Shown piece after piece: positions 55,799 to 64,000 of a DNA stretch of 64,000 bases; position 1 is the stretch's first letter, and the number at the start of each line of letters is the position of its first letter. Under the pieces are notes generated by a model that was not told where the DNA came from, did not search any database, and saw nothing but the letters and a program-made list of their open reading frames with translations. This DNA comes from Anomaloglossus baeobatrachus (Eukaryota; Chordata; Amphibia; Anura; Aromobatidae), in contig NW_027442046.1 in NCBI RefSeq assembly GCF_048569485.1, positions 62,001 to 126,000 on the forward strand, written 5' to 3'. Made by a program: the position numbers and the translations under genes.

Positions 55799-56087
55799 AT
55801 CGCTTCTCGGCCTTTTGGCTAAGATCAAGTGTAGTATCTGTTCTTATCAGAACAAACTGAGCTAGCTACACTTGACGAGATACGATCAGGGAGACAAGCT
55901 CCGAAGCCCAGCCGAGACCGAAAGAAGGAGATCGGACGGAAGAAGAGCTTGGCAGAAAGAAGCAAGAAGACGAAGGCTCGGAGAAGACTTGGGGAGACCA
56001 GAGGAACTTCGAGGAGGAACACAGCGGGAGAAGACACCCGGAGAAGAATCCAAGATCCAGCTCCGGGAACTCAAGCAGGAACCAGCC

Positions 56088-57632
56088 ATGGCAAGCAAGC
56101 CAGAGAAGGCAGCCAAGAAGGCTCAGGACCCAGGGACCTCCAGGAAGGCTCATCCAGAGGCTTCTTCGGCCCAAGAGGCCCCTACCTCCGACGCCAGCCA
56201 GCCGGAGGGAGCCCGGACGCCGCCTGAAAAGGCTCCAACCCTGGAGCCTTGGATGCGGCAGACGGTCGCCCTGAAGCTGAAGGCGGTGGATGGTAGGTTG
56301 CCGGACATGTCCAGCGACGTGTTCTGCAAGAAGATGATTCTGGATCAGGGCTTCTCCAGGGCGGAAACCCTGAGTGTCCAGACCTTCATGACTGGCATTT
56401 TTCTGGTAACCTTTGCCACGGGGAATGCCTGCAGGAGATACTGGGAGGCGATGAACGCAGCGATGCCGGACTCCCCTTTTCATTCTTTTTTAGGATCCTG
56501 TCCTATACAGAGGGATGAGAAGAGGATCACGGTCTCCATGCGGAACCCGCACACCCCAGGAAGAGACATCTCCACGTTCCTGGGACGTCTCTGCACAGTG
56601 GTGAGGGAGCCATCCCACATCCTTAACGGCAACGGATTCTGGACGGGTAAGTGGTCAGTAACCGTTCGACTCTACAGGGAACCAGCATCCGAGGATGGTC
56701 TCCAGCACCTGCCCCCGACATTCTCTCTGGGAAACTCCTTTGGTCTCATCTACTACCCGGACATGCCACACAACTGCAGGAAATGTGGCGGGAAAGGGCA
56801 TTCGATGAAGACCTGCAAGGAGGACGCCTGCAGGGTTTGCCGGGTGACAGGACACAGCTCCAAGGACTGCCCAAAGAAGAAGACTTGCAACCTATGTGGA
56901 CAGGCGGACCACCTCTACAAGGACTGCCCACAGCGGGAGAAATCCTGGGCAAGGGTTGCCGCGGCGACCCAGTATCGGGTAGTCACAGCTTCGTCGACCA
57001 AGGCAGCTACGACCAAGGCCACAGAGGCCAAGGACAAGGCGGCCAAGAACCCAGCGACCGTGGCTCCAGCCGATGCCCCAGCAGCCACGGAGTCCAGGGA
57101 AAAGAAGGGTAAGAAAACTGTTGCCCCCTCCCTGGTCCCCCCCCCTGTCACCCCTGTCCAAACCCCTCCCCCCCCGGCCAACCCTACTGAGGATTCCACT
57201 ACCTCCACCTCATTTCCCTACTCCTCAGTTGGTCTCCTCACCCCCCCCCCAAAGCCCACTCTCCCTCCCCAGACCATGAGAGCAGAGGGCCTCAGCACTC
57301 TTGCACTTTTCACCGAGGAGGATTTTCCAGCTCTTGTCTCCTCAGGTACAGGCCAAAGGAAAAGGAAGGTGGAAGATAGTCCTGTCGCAGAACCTTCCAA
57401 GCTGTTCATTGTGGACCTTAACCCACCCCAGGAAGAGGAGGATGGCCTCCTCCCAGAACCGGACGTGTTGGAGCAGATGGTGGAGTCCCTTGTGGCCGAA
57501 GAAGAAATGGAGGAGTCGGAAGCCACTGAGGCACCATCCCTGCTTGATCAGCTAGCAGAAGAGGGTCTGCTGGAGATACCCTTACCAGCAGGTGCCAAAG
57601 AGGAAGAACCGCCCGACCGGAGTGGTAACTAA
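56088..57632 (+). CDS. Keno ORF1, nucleic-acid-binding protein with three CCHC knuckles (copy C)
   Basis: 514 aa, collinear with copy A, knuckle cysteines and histidines all present. Private changes include G for V in FATGNACRRYW, L to A near the C-terminus (DQLAEEGLL for DQLEEEGLL), and A for V in CGQADHL shared with copy B. The C run after SVGLL has 10 C, which keeps the frame. Confidence 0.88.
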   Translation: MASKPEKAAKKAQDPGTSRKAHPEASSAQEAPTSDASQPEGARTPPEKAPTLEPWMRQTVALKLKAVDGRLPDMSSDVFCKKMILDQGFSRAETLSVQTFMTGIFLVTFATGNACRRYWEAMNAAMPDSPFHSFLGSCPIQRDEKRITVSMRNPHTPGRDISTFLGRLCTVVREPSHILNGNGFWTGKWSVTVRLYREPASEDGLQHLPPTFSLGNSFGLIYYPDMPHNCRKCGGKGHSMKTCKEDACRVCRVTGHSSKDCPKKKTCNLCGQADHLYKDCPQREKSWARVAAATQYRVVTASSTKAATTKATEAKDKAAKNPATVAPADAPAATESREKKGKKTVAPSLVPPPVTPVQTPPPPANPTEDSTTSTSFPYSSVGLLTPPPKPTLPPQTMRAEGLSTLALFTEEDFPALVSSGTGQRKRKVEDSPVAEPSKLFIVDLNPPQEEEDGLLPEPDVLEQMVESLVAEEEMEESEATEAPSLLDQLAEEGLLEIPLPAGAKEEEPPDRSGN

Positions 57633-57667
57633 GGCACACCGCCTGCTCTAACTTTCTCTTTCCTCCA

Positions 57668-60600
57668 ATGACTGCTAACATTAACATCTTTTCCATTAAT
57701 GTTAGGAGCATCAGAGACAAGTTCCGACGTCAGACAATTTTTGCGTTCCTTAACACTCAGTCTAGTGATGTATTTTTCCTGCAGGAATGCTCCCTTCCCT
57801 CCTCTAGGTCCTTCAACCATCTGGCCAGGGAGTGGACCCATGGCCCATCCTACTGGTCTGGCGGGGGCGACTGTAGGTCCGCGGGGGTCGCCGTGCTGAT
57901 CAGGGGAAGCGCCTTCACATTGGACTCTGTTCAGGAAATCGTCTGCGGCAGGTTACTGCTCGTGGATGGCACCTGGGCGGGAGAACCTGTCAGGTTCATC
58001 AATGTGTATGCTTCTCCTGTGAAGAGCGATCGACTGGAGCTCCTCCAAGCCCTGCGCCCTCAGCTCGCTACCGCCAGGACGGTAGTGATGGCCGGGGATT
58101 TCAACTGCCCGATTGAGGAGGATGGACGCAGTTCTGGAACGGCTGCCAAGTTGGACGTCACATCCAAACTGCTCATTGAGATGGTGACCGAAGCCTCTCT
58201 TGTGGACGTTGTTGGCTCCATCGGACACGGATCCGTGAACTATTCATGGTGCCGATCCGATGGCTCGCTGCGTTCCAGGATTGACTTTGTGTTTACCTCT
58301 CGGGCGGTTGGGCGGAGTGGGCACTCGATGGTCCCCTGCTTCTTCTCTGACCACAGAGCCATTCACTTTCAAGGTGTGCTGGGCCATGGCTTCCCCATTG
58401 GCCCGGGCTCCTGGAAGCTGAACTGCTCTCTGCTGGAAAAGGGTGAGATTCTGGAGGAGCTTAGAGCTGCCTACTCCACGTGGCGGGCCTACAAGGCGGG
58501 CTTCCAGTCTGTTTCTGACTGGTGGGAATACGTTAAACTCGAGTTCCGTTTCTTCTTTCAGGCAAAGAGTCAACAACAGGCGTGTCTGAAGAGGAGGGAC
58601 TTCAGGAGACTCCAGCGTGAGCTGCGTTCCCTGCAGGACCTTCTTCGATGCGGCTGGGACGTGAGAGAGGAGCTGGAGGAGACTAAGAGGAGCCTGAAAA
58701 GGCACTTCGAGGAGGAGTCCGAGCGAATTGTCTTCCGTTCCAAAGTGGAGAACCTGGAGAAGGGTGAGAAATGTAACTCGTTCTTTTTCAGGAAACTCCA
58801 CGCCGGTCACACGCCCATGAATGAACTACGAGACGAGAGTGGAAACATGCGACGCGGGAAAGAGAACGTGATGAAGGTCGTCAGCGACTTCTACAGCGAA
58901 CTCTACGCCCGCAAGACTACTGACCCCGAGGCCGCCGATAAGTTCCTGTCAGGTATCACTAACCATCTTGACCCTGCAGACGCGGCGGCCATGGATGTTC
59001 CTCTGACGGTGGACGAGCTGCTCTCGGCTGCCAAATCCTTTAGTTCTGGCAGGACACCGGGCAGTGACGGCCTCCCAGCAGAGCTCTATGTAGCGCTGGG
59101 AGACCTAATCTGTCCGGACCTGTTAGGGCTGTATGAGGAGATGGTGGTGGAGGGCAGAATGCCTCCATCTCTGAGGGAAGGAATGGTCACGATCCTGTAC
59201 AAGCGTAAAGGAGAGAGGTGCGACCTGAAGAATTGGCGTCCCATCACCCTTCTGAACGTCGACTACAAGATCCTGGCCAAGACGATGGCAACGAGATTGA
59301 AGACTGTTATCGGACGGATCATCCACCCGGACCAGACCTGCGGCATCCCCGGACGTCGCATCGCAGACAGCCTGGCTCTCATGCGGGACACGGTCGAGTA
59401 CATCAAAGCCCGCCGGGTGCACGCAGCCCTGATCTCGTTGGATCAGGAAAAGGCCTTCGACCGTGTTTCCCATGAGTTCCTGGGCAAAGCTCTGCACAGG
59501 TTAGGTTTGGGTAACATGTTTTGCTTGTATGTCCAACTAATGTATTTTGATATTCACAGCTCGGTGTTGGTGAACGGCTGGAAGACTGACCCCTTCCCGG
59601 TCCTCTCAGGGGTCAGACAAGGCTGTCCTCTGTCACCTCTTCTTTTTGTTTGTGTTATAGAACTCTTTGCAGAGGCTATCCGGCGGAATGGAGAGATCAG
59701 AGGGATCACCGCACCAGGACCAGAACGCTTCGAGGTCAAGTGCTCGCTCTACATGGACGACGTGACCGTCTTCTGCGCGGACCGGCGCTCAGTCGACACC
59801 CTCGTCCAGACCTGTGAGACCTTTGGACGGGCTTCGGGAGCCAAAGTCAACTGCGGGAAGTCGGAAGCCATGCTCTTCGGGGACTGGCAGCCGGCCTCTT
59901 CCGCCCCCTTCCCTTTCAGCATCCAGCCGGATTTCATCAAGGTTCTTGGAGTCTGGTTCGGGAAGGAAGGAGCAGCCCTCAAGTCCTGGGAGGAACGCTT
60001 GACCAAGATCACCCAACGGATCGGTCTGTGGAGCCTCAGACGCCTCACCTGTGAGGGCAAAGCACTGGTCCTGCGTAACGAGGTACTGCCCGTGCTGCAG
60101 TACACGGCCCAGGCCTGGCCCCCCCTTGCCACCGTGTGCAGGGCCATTACCAGGACGGTGTTTCGTTTTGTCTGGGGATCCAAGATGGACAGAGTAAAGC
60201 GGAGCATCATGTACAAGGATCCTCGCAAGGGTGGGAAGGGCGTACCCGATATCCCCACCCTCCTGCGATCCTCCTTCGTATGTGACTGCGTTCGCCGAAC
60301 TCTGCGAGTCAAGAGAGGTTCCGCGGGTGGGTCCATGTCTCGCTTCTTCCTGCTCCCCCTTTGGAGACGGTTAGGCTGGGACAAGTGGGACAGCTCCTTC
60401 CCCTACAACTGGACGGCGCCATGGTTCTACGGAGACGTGGTTCGGTTTGTGAGGGAACACCAACTGGAGGGACTCAAGCCTGATTTGTGGAAGCCAAAGA
60501 CTATCCACAAACTCATCAGAGCCAAGGACGAAATGGAGAACATTCCAGGACTTCATCACGACACACTGGAGACTGTTTGGACAAACGTGTCATCGGCTGG

Positions 60601-61057
60601 ATTGACCAACGGGCACAAGGACTTGTCATGGATGGCGATACAGGGCGGACTGCCCGTCCGGTCATTCATGCACGCCCGGACCCTGTGCAAAACCCGGTAC
60701 TGCCCAAGGTGCCCCTTCGTGGAGGAAACATCGCTGCACGCCTTTTGGGACTGCCGTTTCGCACAGCGCCTGTTGGTTGCCCTGGAGGATGACCTGAGGA
60801 ACTCCGTCCCCAGAGGGAGCCTATCGTACCATTCCGTACTTTATGGACTCTTCCCTGGGACTCACACCGTTGGAGCCATCCAGGAGGCTTGGCGCCTTAT
60901 GAACTGCTTTAAGGATGCTATTTGGGTCGCCAGGAACCGGCTCATCTTGAAGAGGGAGAGGATGTCTATCCAGGATTGCCGCAGGCTGATCCACAGCCTG
61001 CTCAGAGACTATTCCATCATGGACAGTCCGGACGACAGCGCCGAGGAGGAGGTTTAG
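57668..61057 (+). CDS. Keno ORF2, AP-endonuclease/reverse transcriptase (copy C)
   Basis: 1,129 aa, open throughout, with nuclease (GDFN 143-146, SDH 227-229), RT (D592, YMDD 695-698) and C-terminal CCHC as in copy A. Differs from A at K18, N393 and T1005; the last lies two residues before C1007, outside the zinc ligands. It also has several synonymous changes in the RT region (around 58990-59340), so it is not a simple recent duplicate of A or B. Confidence 0.92.
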   Translation: MTANINIFSINVRSIRDKFRRQTIFAFLNTQSSDVFFLQECSLPSSRSFNHLAREWTHGPSYWSGGGDCRSAGVAVLIRGSAFTLDSVQEIVCGRLLLVDGTWAGEPVRFINVYASPVKSDRLELLQALRPQLATARTVVMAGDFNCPIEEDGRSSGTAAKLDVTSKLLIEMVTEASLVDVVGSIGHGSVNYSWCRSDGSLRSRIDFVFTSRAVGRSGHSMVPCFFSDHRAIHFQGVLGHGFPIGPGSWKLNCSLLEKGEILEELRAAYSTWRAYKAGFQSVSDWWEYVKLEFRFFFQAKSQQQACLKRRDFRRLQRELRSLQDLLRCGWDVREELEETKRSLKRHFEEESERIVFRSKVENLEKGEKCNSFFFRKLHAGHTPMNELRDESGNMRRGKENVMKVVSDFYSELYARKTTDPEAADKFLSGITNHLDPADAAAMDVPLTVDELLSAAKSFSSGRTPGSDGLPAELYVALGDLICPDLLGLYEEMVVEGRMPPSLREGMVTILYKRKGERCDLKNWRPITLLNVDYKILAKTMATRLKTVIGRIIHPDQTCGIPGRRIADSLALMRDTVEYIKARRVHAALISLDQEKAFDRVSHEFLGKALHRLGLGNMFCLYVQLMYFDIHSSVLVNGWKTDPFPVLSGVRQGCPLSPLLFVCVIELFAEAIRRNGEIRGITAPGPERFEVKCSLYMDDVTVFCADRRSVDTLVQTCETFGRASGAKVNCGKSEAMLFGDWQPASSAPFPFSIQPDFIKVLGVWFGKEGAALKSWEERLTKITQRIGLWSLRRLTCEGKALVLRNEVLPVLQYTAQAWPPLATVCRAITRTVFRFVWGSKMDRVKRSIMYKDPRKGGKGVPDIPTLLRSSFVCDCVRRTLRVKRGSAGGSMSRFFLLPLWRRLGWDKWDSSFPYNWTAPWFYGDVVRFVREHQLEGLKPDLWKPKTIHKLIRAKDEMENIPGLHHDTLETVWTNVSSAGLTNGHKDLSWMAIQGGLPVRSFMHARTLCKTRYCPRCPFVEETSLHAFWDCRFAQRLLVALEDDLRNSVPRGSLSYHSVLYGLFPGTHTVGAIQEAWRLMNCFKDAIWVARNRLILKRERMSIQDCRRLIHSLLRDYSIMDSPDDSAEEEV

Positions 61058-61533
61058 ACCTCTTCCATGCCCCCTCCCTCCTTTTCCCGTTATGTGCGTC
61101 TTTCAATAAAGCTTCGGGCCTGTGATTTCCCCACCCTATCCCCCTTTTCCCCTACCCCCATCCCCCAATCGCCGGTTCGTCGTTATTTATTGTCTAACTT
61201 TTTCTTTCAGCTTGAGTGTTATGGATAAGCATAGGAGTGTGATGTATAGTTTAGTGCGTCGTACTCTATGGCTATGTAAGAAGGATTGTATAGTTCTGTG
61301 TGTACGGGGCTGCGGCACTGTACACGGTTTGTTACCTTTTTGTGAGTAGTGCATGATAATAAAGATGCTGTTAAATCAAAAAATCTGTTCTTATCAGTTT
61401 AATATCTGATACGTCCCCTATCTGGGGACCATATATTAAATGGATTTTTAGAACAGGGAGATGGAAAAAGAGCTTGCTCTGTCCACTCCACGCATTGACC
61501 TGGTATTGCAGTACCTCCAGGACCGGTGCACCC

Positions 61534-62924
61534 CTTCTTAACCCAGTTTCCAAAAGCAGAACTCAATTCACCTGATTCATATTAGCCCGATTTAATGAAT
61601 TGGAAGAAAGCATACGTCTTCATATGCACCTCAATTTGGCCCATTCACTTTTCACACTTCCTCCTTTTGTTTTTTATCTTTCACACTTTTGACTTTCTTT
61701 ATTCATCCAAATAGCAAACTCATCACCACTCAACCTGACCAACTCGGCTATGTCCCGTGCTGCAGTTCTCTGTCTTATCTAGATCATTTGCAATTGAATG
61801 GAATAGATCCCTTTTGGACAAAGTGGATTCACCTGCTGCTGCAGTGACCACAGGTGTGATAAGATCTAGAATTGGCATCTGGTGCGATCTCTCCGCTTCC
61901 ACTCCAAAGAAAGTTACCTGTTTATTCCTATCATGCATTGGTTTTTGGGGTTTTCTTTGAGTAATGATGATCTCTTTAGTAGTCTGTTGGCGCCCTCTCC
62001 TGGAGGAATAGTTTGCTTGCTCTTGGACATTCTAAAAGAGAGGTCATGATAGACATTGAGCTTCTGAGCTCAATTGGGGACAGTCATGGGTGATGAATGT
62101 TTGCAACCTGCTGCAAAGCCTCATACCGCAATATAAGGAACGTCAAATACTAAGAAAGGGCGGCCTATGAAAGAATTACTACTTTCAATAAGTACACTTA
62201 AACGGCTAATTGGGAATAGAAAAACTGTAAAAAGCCCTCTGAGAAAGCCCCCCTCTAACCTTTGATAGTAAGCTTTTCTGTAGTCTGCCTGTTGATGTAT
62301 TTTCCGTTTGAACTGTGCACAACATGAAGAGACGGAACACTGGCGGCTTGTCACAATGCCCCCGCTGACATCACAATAGCGCTGCTGCCTAGAAAACAAG
62401 CTGCGCAGCAGAAGTTGTTCTTTGGGTGGGAGGGTGGGCTAGTGTAAGGAGGGGGCAAGCTCTTTTTTTCCTGGGTGGTAGGGGGATGACAGGAGAAGGG
62501 ATGCGGGTGGTGAGAAGGGTACAGAGGGCAGGGTTTGGGGGCTGGGAAGGAAAGGGAAAAGATTAGGGTTTGGGGATGATGAAAGGGCTTTCTACGGGTA
62601 AGGATGGCAAAGGGTGGCAGTGACGGAAAGTCAGGCAACCTGTCCTGTCCGTCTTTTTGTATCGTGAATTGGAAAGACTGCAAGGGGGAGGGGAGTTGCT
62701 TGCGCCCTAAAGGAGGAGTTATTCAGATTCATTGCAGTGGGGGGCGGCGGCTGCAAAACGCACCATTCTTCTTGTTTTTGCTCTGCAAAGCAGCCTTTTC
62801 AAGGGTTGGCTTGGGTGACAAAATGTCTTCTGTAGGCGTGGGTTTGTCTCCCTCTCGCTCTCTCTCCCTAAGATGTGTCCGGCATAGGCCAGGGTGCCAC
62901 TCGAGGCCCAAACCAATTCTGGTT
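61534..62924 (+). repeat. U2 spacer after Keno copy C
   Basis: A standard 1,391-bp spacer; one change (cctgggtgg for cccgggtgg near 62471). Confidence 0.9.
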
Positions 62925-63954
62925 ATCGCTTCTCGGCCTTTTGGCTAAGATCAAGTGTAGTATCGTTCGAAAAGGTGGTTTAAGGCTCCGGCCACCTTAG
63001 TACAATGATGCAATGCACACTGGAAGGTTGCGCTTGTTAGTACTTTGGGAGGATAGTATATCCATCTAGAGGAAACCATGGCCCTACCAGGATCGAGGCT
63101 ATTAGACTGAGTAAGTGTGGGGGTTATGGTGCAATGTGCCCCAGGAATGGACACCCTGGAGGGAGTCTGAACTTGCTAGGTTGGGACCCTGGTAAGCCTC
63201 AGACTCTGTCGCACGCCGCGCCTTGCCTATTCATACTTTCCAAGCATATTGCCCTATCCCGGCCTTCTGGCTAAGAAGGGAAATTTTTATAATCCCGGTC
63301 GGAGGTCCGGTCAGCTTTGGGCTGAGAAACCAACACCCGGTTGGAGGTCCGGGTCAGCTTTGGCTGAGAAACCAACACCCGGTTGGAGGTCCGGTTAGCC
63401 TTGGGCTGAGAAACCAACACCCGGTTGGAGGTCCGGTCAGCCTTGGGCTGAGAAACCAACACCCGGTTGGAGGTCCGGTCAGCCTTGGGCTGAGAAACCA
63501 ACACCGGTTGACGGTCCGGGCAGTCTCGGCTGCGAAACCAACGACTAGTAGCTCCCTACTCCACTTGGGTAAGATGCCTCGGTGGACGCTGGGAGCAACA
63601 ACAAGGCTCAACCAGGCTTCGGCTTGGGGGAGCACCGAAGATCCCTGACCCTCGCTGTGGCCTTCTGGCTCGGAGGGACGGGGTTGATTTTTGGGGATCC
63701 TCTTCTCACGGAGGGGTCCACACGAATCCTAGCCTTTGCACTGTTTTTGGTGTGACTTCGGTCATGCATTTTTGCGGTGCTTTGGAAAGCTTCATTAAAT
63801 CAAATCTGTTCTTATCAGTTTAATATCTGATACGTCCCCTATCTGGGGACCATATATTAAATGGATTTTTAGAACAGGGAGATGGAAAAAGAGCTTGCTC
63901 TGTCCACTCCACGCATTGACCTGGTATTGCAGTACCTCCAGGACCGGTGCACCC
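62925..63954 (+). pseudogene. U2 (RNU2): U2 locus 27, split by a type B U2-SINE-like element
   Basis: U2 nt 1-37 at 62925-62961; nt 38-188 at 63804-63954; 3' box follows before the window ends at 64000. Confidence 0.93.
62962..63803 (+). mobile_element. U2-SINE-like element, type B, full length
   Basis: 842 bp, six hairpin repeats, closest to the copy at 14571. It starts atcgttcg, so its first three bases (atc) also match U2 nt 38-40 and the true junction is ambiguous. Shortest 3' A run of the set (ttaaatcaaa). Confidence 0.8.
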
Positions 63955-64000
63955 CTTCTTAACCCAGTTTCCAAAAGCAGAACTCAATTCACCTGATTCA

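Larger units (their letters stand above)
55851..61382 (+). mobile_element. Keno: Keno-like U2-specific LINE, copy C, full length and fully open
   Basis: 5,532 bp: 5' UTR to 56087, ORF1, 35-nt gap, ORF2, 3' UTR with standard tail (gctgttaaatcaaaa). Of the three copies it alone combines two open ORFs with the standard 3' end, so it is the best candidate for a live element here. Confidence 0.88.
55799..61533 (+). pseudogene. U2 (RNU2): U2 locus 26, split by Keno copy C
   Basis: U2 nt 1-52 at 55799-55850; nt 38-188 at 61383-61533; 15-bp duplication at 55836-55850 and 61383-61397. Confidence 0.95.

Overview
The window is eukaryotic, almost certainly vertebrate and most likely from a fish. It is one head-to-tail array of U2 small nuclear RNA (snRNA) genes, all on the + strand, heavily colonised by retroelements that enter one exact position of U2. 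I see no host protein-coding gene. The reference unit is 1,579 bp: a 188-nt U2 gene plus a 1,391-bp spacer carrying the U2 promoter. I assign the U2 from its conserved landmarks: stem-loop I, the branch-site-pairing GUAGUA, the Sm site AUUUUUAGA, stem-loop IV and a perfect 3' box. I place it in fish because the full-length elements match what is known of Keno, a U2-specific non-LTR retrotransposon (LINE) family of the Tx1 clade described from fish. No species can be named from this window.

I count 27 U2 loci. Six are uninterrupted (starts 215, 1794, 10571, 16957, 38727, 40306). Thirteen keep promoter and 5' end but are split by an insertion. Eight, between 41 and 52.5 kb, lack a promoter. The 3' junction always falls between U2 nt 37 and 38, inside GUAGUA. 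The inserts are: three 5.5-kb Keno-like LINEs (20366-25898, 29271-34802, 55851-61382), each with ORF1 (three CCHC knuckles) and ORF2 (APE endonuclease, reverse transcriptase, C-terminal CCHC); sixteen copies or fragments of a non-coding element of about 0.8 kb, here called the U2-SINE-like element; and two copies of an unrelated 199-bp insert.

Layout. 1-20313: ordinary units, intact or carrying U2-SINE-like elements, then one 199-bp insert. 20314-34953: an alternating run of Keno copy A, a 199-bp insert and Keno copy B. 34954-40493: one SINE-carrying and two intact units. 40494-51493: a derived higher-order repeat of 1,507 bp in which promoter and U2 nt 1-37 are deleted, giving seven U2 3' halves plus an eighth just beyond. 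51494-55798: return to normal units, including a 5'-truncated SINE copy. 55799-64000: Keno copy C and a further SINE-carrying unit.

How it fits together. Keno ORF2 would supply the nick between nt 37 and 38 and the reverse transcriptase. The 0.8-kb element shares Keno's 3' tail (ttaaatcaaaa) and its target, so it looks like a non-autonomous passenger. Keno copies and a 5'-truncated SINE copy carry a 15-bp duplication (U2 nt 38-52); the other SINE copies that keep their 5' junction, and the 199-bp inserts, carry none. One SINE copy (8176-9028) begins with a second U2 nt 1-43, starting exactly at U2 +1. This suggests that inserts can be transcribed from the U2 promoter as U2-headed RNAs, and that the U2 head may guide seamless 5' joining by annealing.
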